Source: Malurus cyaneus samueli (Eukaryota; Chordata; Aves; Passeriformes; Maluridae). From it: DNA of 64,000 bases. The first letter of the stretch is position 1; each line of letters opens with the position of its first letter. Location of the stretch: contig CM019236.1 of assembly GCA_009741485.1 (NCBI GenBank), positions 42,863,791 to 42,927,790 on the forward strand. The letters are read 5' to 3'. Positions 51,786-64,000 of this stretch are shown here, piece after piece. Made by a program: the position numbers and the translations under genes. The notes beneath the pieces were generated by a model that saw nothing but the letters and a program-made list of their open reading frames with translations, ran no database searches and was not told where the DNA came from.

Positions 51786-54700
51786 TCACTACTTTCCTTT
51801 TGATGAAACAATCTGCTGTATACCTTCCTTATATGTGAGGGCCAGAGCCTATTCTTGAACTCTGGACTGAGAAGATTGCTGAGACACTAAAAAAAAAGGC
51901 AGTGTGTGGTTTTCTGCACTGCTGCTCCCCCATTTCATTTTGGGAAATGCAAAAATCATGTATTAAGACATCAAGGAACCACAGTGTGAAAAAAAGTATC
52001 CCACATCGTAAAAGAAGTAACTTTTTCACCCGCAGTTTGTTGTTTTCAAGTTTCAGGCCATTTTAAGAGCAGCCAAAGAGCAGTCCTTATTTTGAAAGGC
52101 TCTTAAAATTTTTTTAAATTTTTTTTTGGCCTATGTCAGAACTATGCTTGTGCTCCATGCTTTAGCAAAATTGAGCTGTTCTGATCCTGTGTGTACAGGA
52201 GGCAAGCACCAGTCCCTCACCACCACCATTTCTTAAGGAAGTAACAATCTCTGAAAAATCACTTCCACCCATGTGTTTCGGGTGCAGCTGAGCTCAAGAG
52301 TGGTTGTCACCAGAACAGTTTGCTCTGTCACACATAGCAAAGCTCTGCACAGGCAATGGGAGGAGATTGCTGGAATTGAGGAGGACTGCAGTGACACACA
52401 CACACACATGTGGGACATGGCACACATGTCAGGGGTAATTAGAGCAGCTCTGAGGTGATCTGGGGAGCTTCCATCACCCTTTCCCAGTCCAAGGTGACGG
52501 CTCTTTGAAAGGAGCAGAGCTTCACTCCTTGTGAAAGCAGTGGGCGATTATGCCACGGAAAATGGATGGTTGAAGAGGCCAAATGGAGGGAGGGATGGAA
52601 GAGGGAATGGGAGGAACTGGAGGAGGAAGGGAAGAGGAGGGTAGGGAGTACCCTGAGGGAATCAGTGGAAGAAGAAAGAATCCAATCTGCAAACTTGAAG
52701 GCTTGGAAATGCTGACAGTGAGTGTTCTAAGGACACTGCTCTTTCCCCTGTGTCAGTGTTCGGGTTAAGGGAATAAAAGGACTCCTACAGTTGTAGGACA
52801 AGACAAGGCCTGGGGTCACATCTCCTAAAAACATCTCATTCTTTTATCATCACAGTAGCCTCAATACACTTAATGTGTTATTAGGTAAGGCAAAGAAATA
52901 GCTTTTGGTGGAGCACAGGAATCCAAGTCTCTTCTGTGTACATTTAGAGCCGTCCCTGTGCTCCTTTACTCTTGTGACTTGCTCTGCAATGCCCAGCCAC
53001 GTCAGAGAAGGTGATGATCCCTGCTCACCCTCCCAGTTATGTTTGGGATGGGCTGGAGGGAAGAGACTGCCCAACAATCAGCCAGTGGGTGGACAGACAG
53101 AAAGGGACACTCTTGGCTGGAAAGAAAGAGTGAAGAAAAAGGATTTTAGCCAACGTACCTGTAAGATGAGGAAACCCTGACTCAAGTTTTTAATGTCTAG
53201 ATTTCAATTTCTTTTTTAAGAGTAATACTTAGCTCTGTGAAATTTTTGGAGCCAGCAACAATTTTGCTCTCCATAGGTGTCTCCATACTTTCTCCATTCA
53301 GATACAATTGTGTGTTTGCTCTTTTGTGTGTTATGAACAAAATGTCAAAGCTTGCTTCTTGGGATGAGCAAGAGATTGTGCATGTGTTGTTTCTAAAGGT
53401 CAAAACCAGATATTCAACAGAAGTTGCAGTAAGAGGGAAGAATTAAAGTAGCTGTAGTATTTTCCTTTTTGTTTGCAGCTTTCAGTGCAAGGCTCTCTAT
53501 ATTGTGACTGTCAATACAAACATAGCCATATTAAAATCCTCAAGTCCAAAAGAATCAACCCAGCTGCTATCAAGTTGCCATCACTCAGGAAAGATATTTT
53601 GAAAGATATTTCCTTCTCCTCATGGTGTGTCTCCCCAGAAAAGTCTTCTAGTCAAATGTCTTCTGTAGCACATCTGGAAAGTCACAAATTTATGCATAAG
53701 TGAATAAAGGGATTAGCATTCTCCAGTGGCTGAAGGAGAACAAGGAAATGAGAAGAGGAAGGGAAGGGAACCATTTGGCAGAACATCCCATATAAAGCTT
53801 GTCCTAACAATGCTTCTGCATCCGTGTGTGGTGCTATCTCTGCTCACAACGCTCAGCATGCTTCCCTAAACCAGCTCAAGTTAACTCAGACAGAACAATG
53901 CACCCACATCAGAAATGCAGATGCTAAATGGGTCCACTTTGGATATAGCAGGTGTGAGTGTGGGGGTGCAGTGAATTCTCAATGATGTCATCTCCCAATC
54001 ATTCCTGTCAGATAAACACCATGTCCTTCATTGTAGGCCCTTCCTGTGGGAAGTGACACAATGTCATCAGTCTCACTCCTTGCCAATGACACTGGAGAGT
54101 ATTTGCTGCTGTTCATCACCCCACCGTGTAGAACAATTCAGTGAGCTCTAAGACAGCCTGTCTGGTCGTATGTTACTGTCCTCAAAAGAGCCAGGAAGCG
54201 AGGGCCTGTTTCATATTGTTCCACCTACCAGAAGCTTTTGTACCTACAATTAGCTGTAAACCTGAAATCTTCTAAGTAGTGAAACAAGGGCATTCCAAAT
54301 ACAGAAATTAGGAAGAGTAGGAACAGAGTGACATGCTACAGCAGGTTAAAAAGGTGCTAAGAATATTCACACATTTTCAAAAGAAGCACTGAAAAAAGAC
54401 TTCTTAAGTTTTGTTTGCCAGATCCTCAGGCTTTGTTCAGGCCTTGCTTTTTTTTCTCTGGCAGGTTTCATTCAGGAGCTTTTGTGTTTGCTCCCATAGC
54501 CTGAGAAGTTGCTGCTGCACGAGCTTCCCTTTGGACTCACTTCTAATCTTTGGGATTAGAAACCTCTCCAATGGGTGACTGTGTACGTAGGGAGGATGCT
54601 ACCAGTCTTGTGCTTCCAGGAGAAGGGCCAACTCTGCCTTCAGTGAGAGACATAATCAAAACTCCACTCAGGCTAGGAAAAAATCTTTCAGTTGGCATTG

Positions 54701-57700
54701 TGGTATTTTGAATGCTTTTCTAACAAGAAAACCTTTTCCATTGTGGCATAAGACCCCAGATTTAAAATGCAAGCACAGCTCAATCTTTCTTGTCTTTGAT
54801 ACTCTTAGGCAGTGTTCCCAAACTGTGTGCCCGTGATGTCAGGCCATGATGTGCTCAGGCACTAGGTTAAACATTAGCACTGGATGAGTTCTCACAAATA
54901 TTCCCTGCATCTCTTGGCAGTAAAAACATTCCTATTTATGGGACACCAGAACAAACTGCATAATTGCAGTGATATAAATAGCACCCTATTAAAGTTAAAA
55001 GAAAGAAATCCATACACAATAAAAAAAAAAAAGCTACCTGAGAGAAGGACATACACACAATACACAGTAATATTTAACACCTGGGGGCTTTTTTAGGAAG
55101 GTGTGAAACCAAGACAATCCCAAGCAAATTCCACTGCTCCCCTTGCTCTTCTTGCAGGCAGGCATGGGCAATGGGAGCCATATCAGGGATGCTCTCCTGT
55201 GACTCGAGCTCACTGCTCTGTGTGGCACACTAACCACATGTCTCAGGTGCTTTACTCCTTCCAGGTCCTGCTGAGTCTTGCTCTGAAGCCAGGCATGGTC
55301 ACACCAATCCTTACATTCCTCGCTGCTGCCAGACTGCACAGGCAGAAACAGCATAGCTAAAATGGTTGGGTCCTGGTTCTTGACAGCCTTGATCAGCCAG
55401 GAGACTTGACAGAAATCTAAATGTTGGAGAATTTTGTTACCTGTCGGCAGCAATTTTGAATGAAATCAGAACAAAATCAAAACAAGAGGCAAAAAGCGAG
55501 AGCAGAAATGTCTAAGAAAAGGCAAGAAGGAAGGAGGGGTCTTTGATGTTGCAGCAGGTAATATGTAATATGGCAAAAACAACATAGCAAGACTTGCACA
55601 ACAGGACTGTTAAACATTCTTTTGATTTTAAGTTCTCTTGACATCCAGAAAATGGAAGTGTGCACCAGAGGCTAGGTATACCTTGAAGTATTTTACACTG
55701 TGTTGGTATCCATTAAAAATGTTTAGTCCATAACAAGCTAATCCTAAAGGAAAATATATATAGACCAGCTATGGAAAGATCACCAAGATTACAGAATAAA
55801 AAGCAAGATATAAATAAAGTTTAAAACCTAGAAGCACATATTCAGAAAAAGAGGAATAAATTAAGAGGAAGAGGAAAAGCAAGGAAGAAGAATGCTGCCT
55901 TAGCAAATTATTCCGCCCAGGACATCCACCCACAGATTCTTGAAGGTAATTGAACTATTATTTATATGTTCATATGACTAATTTTCCCCTTTTTAATGTA
56001 TTTATAACCCAACAAAATTAAGCCAAATTTTTTGTTTATCTTGGCAAAATTTTGCCCTTTAGTAGGAAAGTTTTCAGCACAAGGGTAAAAAGTAGAGAGA
56101 TCTTAATCTCTCTGGTTTCATTTCCCAGGCCTTAGACAGGAAACTCAGGTCAGGCTCCATGCAACAGAAAGACTCCCATTAGTACCAGCCTTCTCTTAAT
56201 GTCCTGAGCACAGAGCAGTGATGGAGTAAGCAAATGACTACACAATGCCTGACTGAAAATATGAAAAATGTTTGCTTTTCTCCCCCCTTTTTTATTTATA
56301 GAGCTGTGTTCATGCGTGTTGCTGTAGTTCTTTGTTTTCCTTTTAACATCAGCGAATTTAAAGACCCTGGGGAGAAATCAAGGAAATGCTGGGGAACATT
56401 CTTTTGACAATATTTTTACTCCCATACTTGGTGTAAAACTAAAAAAAAACATATTTTCATGGCTGTAATTTTTTTTAATGAAAGGCTGAAGCACACAGCC
56501 ACAAAATTGGGTGTCATTTCCCAGTTTCTCCCCTGAATTTGAAAGCAGAATTTTGAACTTGCATGGGAAGGATTAGGAGAGGAAAAGAGGGCAGATCTTC
56601 TGTATTAGGTTTATTTGGGGCTTCTTGTCAGTGTTTTAGCAACCCTCTCTGAGATGTTTCAATTGCTCAGTGGTGCCTCTTCTGACTGACTCGTCCCTGA
56701 CCATTTTGTTTTCAGCCACTTTCTGACAGGATCCCTATGAAAGCACCCTTTAGGTGTCAAGATAGTCGACCCATTGCCTTCAAGATTTTCTTGGGCATCT
56801 TAGGGGTGGGGGTAAGTCACATGGGAGCATTTTCTTCCAGAATGTAACCAAGTTGGCAAAGATCTCTGACAAGAAGCTTTTACGTAACCAGAGAGGAGAA
56901 CTTGTGTTTTCTTACCAAGCTTAGACCAGATGCTTGGACATCTTTGTGTAGGTATGACTAAGTCTCCATGACCTTCTCTCCAAACTTATCCTAGCTTGCT
57001 GATGAATCCTGTTTTCCACTTCTCCTTTCATTCCTCTTTTGGCAAAGTTTGCAGAATTCAGCATCCTTCCTCCTACCAACGCCCCTGTACTCCCTGTCCC
57101 ATGACTGCACAGGACCCTGATAAATTTCTGTGTAACTCTTTGCAAGGCTACCCTGCCTCCACCCAGAGAGGAGACCAGTGTCAGCTACTTCTCTAAGGAT
57201 CCTGCAACATTTTCTTGCCTTTTCTGTTAAGTTCTCTTTAAGCCCAGCATGTGGTTTAAAACCCTCACAGATTCGGAGAAAAAGGTACTGTATTGAGATA
57301 CAAAAGAAGTGTTTGAAAGTTCTCCATAAGTTGATCAGAGTAAAAGGACCCAGATGTGAAACTCCCTTCTCATTGCAGTGCATGTACTTAATTTAAAGAA
57401 ATAGCAGAAATCTCCTGTTTGGACTTTCCTCTGTGCCATGATAACATCTTGGGGACTTTGGATCCATATCCTGTAGAAACAATCACCTTTATTCCATATC
57501 CTGTTTTCTCTATTATTCATTGCTGATGTAGACACAGTGCTGTTGAACAGGAACACAGCTCTCTCTACAGAGTTTTGTGTGTGCATGTGTGCATGTGTTG
57601 CTGGGAAGATCCAATTTTACATGCTAGTCTAGTGTTAGTCAGAAAAAACCCATAATATGTATTTTATATAGCTGTGTTTGTATCCTATATTTAATAATTC

Positions 57701-58201
57701 TAGAGATGAGACAAGGAATATTTAATCCTTGAAGAGTAACACCTCCATCATTCATTTAAGTAACACACTCTATATTGGACTGAAGGAAAGACTGTCCACA
57801 AAATAAACATTATGTTGAGTTCTGTTTTCCTACCATTTTACCACACTAGACTTTCTTACATTACATGAACTAATAGCAAGTGGAAATAAATGCAATTGTT
57901 TGTAAAAGAGGATTTGTAATACAGATTTGATGAATACCCAAAACTCTATTAAAACTCACTTGACTGCAGGGGAAAAGAATTAATCTTGAGCTCCCTACAG
58001 GCCAAGTTTGGAGATTGATGCATTTGAGCCTAATACAACTTCAGTAATATTTTTCCTGAATCCTTATTTTCTATGATGCAAATAATTTCTACATTTTGCA
58101 CACATTTTAATTTTAGAAGAATAATACAAGCAAGTAGTGGAGGAACATCACATGAAATAGAGATGTTAAGATCACTTACTCCCACCTCTTGGTTTGTGTA
58201 T
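51786..58201. other. Downstream intergenic DNA
   Basis: No gene or repeat family was recognised between the inferred end of LPL and the CR1. In mammals SLC18A1 lies downstream of LPL, but no transporter-like exon was seen. A short (CA)n lies near 52,395-52,409. Confidence 0.65.
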
Positions 58202-58570
58202 GTCACAAAATCACAAAATAGTTGGGGTTGGAAGTGATGTCTGGAGATTACTTAGTTCAAATCCCCTTCCAAGGCAGGGTCACCCTGAGCAGGTGACACA
58301 GGAACACAGAAAGGTGGGATTTGAATATTTCCAGAGAGGGAGACCCTACAACTTCCCTGGGGAGCCTGTTCCAGAGTTCTGACACCATCAGAGAAGTCCT
58401 TCCTCATGTTGTCATGGAATTTCTCTTGTTCTGGGTAATGGCCATTGCTCCTCATCCTGTCACTGGGAAACATGGAAGAGTCTGGCACCATCTTCTGGCC
58501 CCACCATGGAGATTTATATTCACTAATGAGATACCCCTCTCGTCCTCTCTGGGCTAGGCCCCGCTCTCCA

Positions 58571-58629
<59 letters not shown>

Positions 58630-60130
58630 ACTCTCTCTCTCTCTCTCTCTTCTCATAAGAGAGATGCTCCAGACCCTGAATCACCTCTGTGGCCTCCACT
58701 GGACCCTCTCCTTGTCTTGCACTGAGGAGCCCAGACCTGGGCACAGAGCTCCAGATGTGTCCTCACCAGAGCCGAGCAGAGGGGGACAATCACCTCCCTT
58801 GACCTGCTGGCCACTGTCCCCGATGCCCCCCAGGATCCCACTGGCCCTCCTGGCTGCAAGGGCACTGCTGGCTCATGGACAGCTCCTCGTGCACCAGGAG
58901 CCCAGGTCCCTCTCTGCAGAGCTGATTCCAGCAGGTCAGCCCCAGCCTGTGCCTGCTTGGGTTATTCCCTGTCAGGGTCAGGACCATACCTTGCCCTTGT
59001 TGAACCACTGGGTTTCTCTCTGCCCAACTCTGCAGCCTATCAAGTCCCACTGAGTGGCAGCCCAACCTTCAGGTGTGACAGCCCCTCCCCAGTTTTGTGT
59101 CATCTGCAGGCTGGCTTAGGGCTCATTCTATCCCTTCACCAGAGCTATTGATGAACAAGCTGAATGAGGATGAACTTAATTTCTTTTACATGCTTGGTGA
59201 TTACCTCCAGAATGATCTGTTCAGTCAGTTTTCCAGAGATGGAAGTGAGGCTCACTGGCTGGCAGTTTCCCAGGTCTTCCTTCTTGCCCTTTTCGAAAAT
59301 GGGAGCATTTCTCCAGACATCAGGCACCTCTCCTGTTCCATGAGTTTTCAAAAATGATGGAGACTGGCTTAGTAACATCTGCCAGCTCTCTCGGCACACT
59401 TGGGTGCATCCCATCAGACTCACGCATTTATGGGTGTTTAGTCTGCCTTAGTGAGCTCTAACCCAACCCTCTAAAACATTCTCCAACATTTACTCTTACC
59501 TCTGAGGCCTGGGGTTCCTTAGGGCTGTTCTAAGCTGTAAAGAGGCAAGGAAGGCGTTCAGTGATTCTACCTTCTCTGTGTCTACCAGGATCCATCTGAT
59601 TCAGCAGCAGCTCTACATCTGCCTTATCCTTCCTTTTGCTGCTGATGTACTTGTAGAAACCTTTCTTGCTGTCCTTGATATTCTTGCCAGTGTCAATTTC
59701 ATGTGGTCCTTGGCCTTCCCTGTCACATCCCTGTGTACTCTGGACATGGTCCTGTAGTCCTTCCACCTGGCCTGTCCCTTTCTCCATATTCACAAATCTC
59801 TTACTTCCATTTGAGATTTGCTAGGAGCTCCCTGCTCATCCGTGCAGGTCTCCTGCCTCCTTTGCTTGATTTCTTATTCATGGGTGTACATTGCTCTGGA
59901 TCTTGGAGGAAGTGATGTTTGAATACTGACTGGCTGTCTTGGAGCCCCTTCTCTTCTGGATACTGAGCCATATCCCATGGGATTTGTCCAAATAGTTCCA
60001 TGAGGAGGTCAATTAGCTCCCCAGAAATTTAAGGTTCTAGTCCTGCTTGTTGCTTTGCTTCTTCTGTGCAGGATCCTGAATTCCACCTTGTCACTGAAGA
60101 CAAAACTGTCCCTAACCTTCACATCTTCAG
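58202..60130 (-). mobile_element. CR1 LINE, 5'-truncated, decayed
   Basis: On the minus strand, broken frames give reverse transcriptase fragments typical of CR1 ORF2: [30 protein letters not shown] segments, and [21 protein letters not shown]. Upstream of these lies the linker between endonuclease and reverse transcriptase (SSKGGRRPARMSRELLANLK, then KDSKKGFYKYISSKRK). The 3' end near 58,202 has the short tail repeat (TCACAAAA twice in + sense). The 5' end near 60,130 is the inferred truncation in the endonuclease C-terminus. Stops and frameshifts show it is inactive. CR1 is the dominant LINE of birds. Confidence 0.9.
58573..58653. repeat. (CT)n microsatellite inside the CR1
   Basis: About 80 bp of almost pure CT dinucleotides, interrupted near 58,611-58,613 and 58,629-58,631. 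It sits inside the CR1 in place of the less repetitive C/T-rich sequence usual at this point of the element, so it probably arose by local expansion. It begins about 17 bp beyond the end of the inverted repeat. Confidence 0.93.
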
Positions 60131-61500
60131 TCTTGAGCAAGGGAAATCACCTTAGTGTGCACACCTAAGTGTTGACATAGCACTCAACATGGGGATTTAA
60201 GGTGTTGCTGCTTTGGGGGAAACATTGTATGGCTCTCTGCCTCAAGGAAAGATGACTGCAACGTGACAGTAGCTAAGTCGGAAAACAACTAGTGGATTCG
60301 AAGATCCTTGTATCCAGGAGCAAGAGTAAACCACATGCTATGGTTAAGGATTGACACAGGAAAACACATCACAAGGTGACTTCTCTGAACAGTATTTCTG
60401 TTGTCTTCACCCAAGCATTTTCATTGATTTTGTAATTTTGATTCCATGCCGTCTTCTCCTGTGGAAGAAAACCTGTCAGTACTGCAGTCACCAGGTACAG
60501 ATGTGTGAAGTGCAGTGAAGAAGAGTAGCCAGATGTGCAGGTCTGTAGCACATGCAGGCTGACTAGGAGCATGGCTGGGCTCCTGCTGCCTCTGCTGAAC
60601 TAACCTGACAATAACTCTTACATAAAGGAAGAAAGGTCCAGTGTAAAACCCTGAGCAGCTGGAAGCAACAAGAGTTAATGCAGAGGAAAAGGTGACCCTG
60701 ATCAATATTGGGGCTTCGGATATGGGCATATGAAAGAAAGATCTTTCCCCTTTAACAGTGTTGAGAAATTCACAAATGAAGGGGAGCATAAGCAAGTAAA
60801 TACTGTATCGTTCACTTGCAGTATTTATCAGCACCTTTCACATTTGTTAAAAAACAGTGAGGGAAAGAGAGAGAAGGGGGGCTAGGAAGCTTTCCTAGTA
60901 AGTCACTACCCTGAAGACTGAATGCTGAAGATAAGCTAGTCACGGCTGTGCAGTGCAGGGATACCGTGCACATTCACCCTCCCAACCCTGTGAAGTAGTG
61001 GCAGTGTCCTTAGTCAGTCACAGCACAGATAGATCAGAGTTCCTCAACTTCTGACCACATGCCCTACCAGACATGCAGTATTAGGTTGCTACTAACCCCT
61101 GATCTTCCTCTTCTCCCACAGGAAACGTGAGGAAAAGTTAGTTTTCTTTAAGAGCATGGACAACATAACAGTAAACTCAGGAATCTGATCCTTTTCTCTC
61201 CTTTTTGTTCATAAATTTCAGTCGACCGGTACTGTTTCTAGGATCAGAGGGTTTTTATTTTTGACTGAAAAATACATCAGAATAAAACTGGGCATGAAAA
61301 TGTCCTTTTACAGCATTACCAAGGATGCTCCCAGGGATACACGTGAGCAGCTGTGCAGGTGGGCCAGTGGTCTGGCATTGCAACATCCCTGTGGATGTTT
61401 AAGGTCGTGCTGATGTGAGAAGAATGTGCTGTAAGTCTCCTTTGCTAGACTTGTTAGCACATCACTGCTCAATTATTATTGAGGGCATGTATAGTAACAT

Positions 61501-61540
<40 letters not shown>

Positions 61541-64000
61541 GCTTTTTAATTTCCTGATAGCTATGGCCAAAGAAAAATTCCAGCAGTTCCACAAGCTCTT
61601 CATGTTGTACAGAGCTGCTAGTGGGTTGCTTCAGCTGCTTTGAGAGATTTCTGCTCTCTTGGGAAATGGCAGAATCAGGTAGACAGGTTTAGAAGCCTTT
61701 GCTTCTCCTGGAGAGATTGGTCCTTCACTCCTGCTTCCTAGAAGATACCTGCTTTGCACATTTTCCACAGGAAAAAAAGAGGCCCTGAGCACAGGGTATT
61801 TCCAGGCTTCATGTCCTCTGACCATATGTTGAAAATGGCCCTTTCATGTTATCATTTCCTGGGAGACTTGTTTGTCTCTCTCAGAGGCCCCGTGGTGAGG
61901 AGATAAGTTGGTGAGAGCTAGAAGCGGGGGAAAAATCTTGAAGGATGGATGTAGGTCTGTCTGAGAGCTGTAAAAGCAGCCGAAGTGCAAGTTGCTCTTT
62001 TTAACAGAGCAAGGAGGTAGTGGTACCTGCCAACACTGTGAGAACTGCAGCTTCTGCAGATCTGCCCTTCCCCTTCTGGTGTGGGTAGGCACGGAGCAGC
62101 TAGCACCAGCAGGCAGACCCAGGAACCCATGGCTTTGGAAGAGACAGAAACCTGAAAGCAATATGGACTAGGAAGAAACGGTATGCAAATGGCGTGAGTG
62201 GGCAGTGCAGAGTTACTCACTGCATCCTTGTCATGTTACCCGCCTTCCTAAATATATCTTGTCCCCTGTCCCTAGAGTACAAATGCTTAGCTCTTTCCAG
62301 AGCCTTCTTGACCTCTCTCTCCTTTGGGATCTCAATCTGGCCCACTTGCTTCTTCAGGCTTGTTCCTTTCCTGCAGAAGCTTTCCCATAATGAGGCACAC
62401 GGAGAAAAACCAGAGAGGAATAAAGGGTAAGATACACAAATACATGTCATAGAGCCCATGACAATTGCTTCCCACATGGAAATTAAGCCTTCCTTTGCTT
62501 CCAGGGGAAAACAAGACTTGAAGTCTCTGAAATCAGCAGCCTCCAGTACCACCCTATCTAAAATCACTACATCTACATACAATCCATAGGAATATACATA
62601 TACATATTTATACGTATTTATACATATTTGCATACTGACTCGTCTAAACTCCTTTCCCTGCTTAGCTTTTCACTTGTTACAGCTGCTGCCTGACAGCCCA
62701 CCATGAGACTAACATGAAAAGGGAGTTAAACAATGCCACTGCTTTAGGAAGGAAAGGTTACTTTCGGACAAATTCCTGCTGCAGCGCCAGGATGGCTATT
62801 TGCATGTGACAGCTGTGCAGGGATGAACACAAGGTTTGGTGCTGAGGGAAGATGTTTGGCTGTTTTGAGCACTTGACTTCAGAAGTAACATTTCTGAAAG
62901 GATTGCCTTGGCTATGGACACAGGCAGGCTGAGGGAATAATGTTTGACAGAGCTTAAAGACTCTTTTTGTTTTCTAAGATACTGCCAGTTCGCATAGGTT
63001 TGAACTGGCATATTATTTCCTTTTTTGTTTTCCCGTTTCCACTTTGTTATCTAGGCTCTTGTGGGCCAGCACCTTCCCAAAGCTTGCATGTCCAAGAATC
63101 ATTAAAGAGTTTTATTCTCCATAGAGTATACTTAAGAAATGCAGAACAGTCAGAGTGGGGTAGGTTAAATGACTCACCTACAGAGACCATGGACGGTTCA
63201 GCAAGCGTAAGAATGCTCCTAAGTATTCTTTCATAAGCCTCTTTCTTGCCTGGCCCTTCAAAGGCAGCTAAGAGGAGAAAAGAATTTTGTGATCACCTCA
63301 GATTCAAGTATGTGAAAAACTGGGATCACTGTATAATAGTGCAATGGTAAAAACCAACTCCCTTTCAAGAGCAAGCTGAGTCCTAGGAAAGAGAAGGGAA
63401 CAGAGCAACACATTTGTTTGACAAACCTTTCTTGCCCATTTTTCTCACTTCTGGTGACTCCATCATTTCCTAGAGTCATCAGCATGGGATCTGGAAGTCT
63501 GAACCCTGTAGTGTTGATGAGAGCAGAAGAGCATATGTATAGTGTCTACAGGTATAGGTGTAAGCAATTTCCTAATGAAATTTAGGCTTATCCCTATTAG
63601 GGAAATTTAAGCTTTCTCATTGTCAGACAGTGGGTCTTCTTCCTATGTCTTCCCACTCCCTGCTCCACTGCCACAGGTCAACAGCTCTGCAGTGAGACCT
63701 TGCATCTCAGGACTGCCACAGCAGTGCTAGTGGATAGAGAAAGGGTTCTGCAAGTTCTTTATGTGTGTCTTTTTTTAGCCTGTCATACCCAGCCATGCCG
63801 TGGCTGTGTGAGGAGCTCTTACATGGAAAACCTTTCAGCACACTCTAAAGAAAAAGAGATATATTATTCTGAAGCTACTTTCTGCAATATGCAATACCCA
63901 TGCTATGTGGCAAACAAACCCAGCAGGTTCACCAAGGCAGCAGTTCCCCGGTGTGATGAGGATACTTGTGGGAACTTTCCCTCCTCACAGCTACAGTCCA
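60131..64000. other. Downstream intergenic DNA
   Basis: No coding exon, RNA gene or repeat family was recognised apart from an (AC)n microsatellite. Open frames are short and overlap on both strands. Confidence 0.65.
61503..61537. repeat. (AC)n microsatellite
   Basis: About 17 uninterrupted AC dinucleotides followed by ATATG. It is likely to be length-polymorphic. Confidence 0.97.

Larger units (their letters stand above)
47935..58556 (+). repeat. Right arm of the 21-kb inverted repeat (probably the true locus)
   Basis: This arm holds LPL exons 9 and 10 in frame and in the orientation required by exons 1-8. It continues without a break into the CR1 body beyond 58,556. It is therefore taken as the real genomic sequence and the left arm as its copy. 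Confidence 0.9.

Noticed and set aside
58252..58656. Arg/Glu-repeat open frame on the minus strand
   Set aside because: It is produced by the CT microsatellite and CR1 3' region and is not a gene.
60131..64000. Exons of the expected downstream neighbour SLC18A1
   Set aside because: No transporter-like membrane segments with splice sites were seen. The neighbour probably lies beyond the window.
1..64000. CRISPR arrays, operons, tRNA or rRNA genes
   Set aside because: None were seen. The sequence is vertebrate nuclear DNA, and no regularly spaced repeat arrays or recognisable RNA gene cores were noticed.

Overview
The window is vertebrate, almost certainly avian, nuclear DNA. It carries one recognisable protein gene, lipoprotein lipase (LPL), on the + strand, and a CR1 LINE of the avian type downstream. 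Support for a bird comes from the CR1, the compact introns, and the short LPL C-terminal extension encoded by exon 10, which I recall from chicken LPL and which mammals lack. LPL is Z-linked in birds, so this is probably a Z-chromosome contig. I cannot name the species.

Layout. Positions 1 to about 23,500 are non-coding upstream DNA with no gene I recognise and a 628-N gap at 20,755-21,382. A CpG-rich block at about 23,520-24,250 holds the LPL promoter, with a CCAAT box followed by tandem octamer motifs as in mammalian LPL. Exon 1 starts at 24,129. Exons 2-8 follow between 30,886 and 36,787. Exons 9 and 10 lie far downstream at 48,564-48,668 and 49,549-49,594, and the stop codon is at 49,592-49,594. 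The 3' UTR probably runs to about 51,785. A 5'-truncated CR1 on the minus strand covers about 58,202-60,130. The rest, to 64,000, is non-coding DNA with an (AC)n microsatellite.

The largest structure is a near-perfectly positioned 21.2-kb inverted repeat. Bases 37,345-47,914 are an error-laden reverse-complement copy of 47,935-58,556, with a 20-bp loop between them. The left arm starts directly after a 25-N gap and contains degraded antisense copies of LPL exons 10 and 9 and of the CR1 3' end. It also has dense single-base indels, a 74-base poly-A run and a C7/T3/G12 run. I read it as a fold-back artefact made of uncorrected long-read sequence added beside a gap, not as a real duplication. 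The apparent 11.8-kb intron 8 is therefore inflated by about 10.6 kb.

LPL otherwise looks like a functional gene. All nine inferred splice junctions keep the frame except through exon 7, and the catalytic triad, lid cysteines, heparin-binding cluster, proprotein convertase site, N-glycosylation sites and tryptophan lipid-binding loop are all present. Exon 7 is 116 nt where the family has 121, which breaks the frame. The deficit is best explained by five scattered one-base deletions and is probably also a sequence-quality problem. I found no previously undescribed biological system. The notable observations are the palindrome, the exon 7 damage, a tandem splice acceptor at exon 2 and several features of the promoter and 5' UTR.
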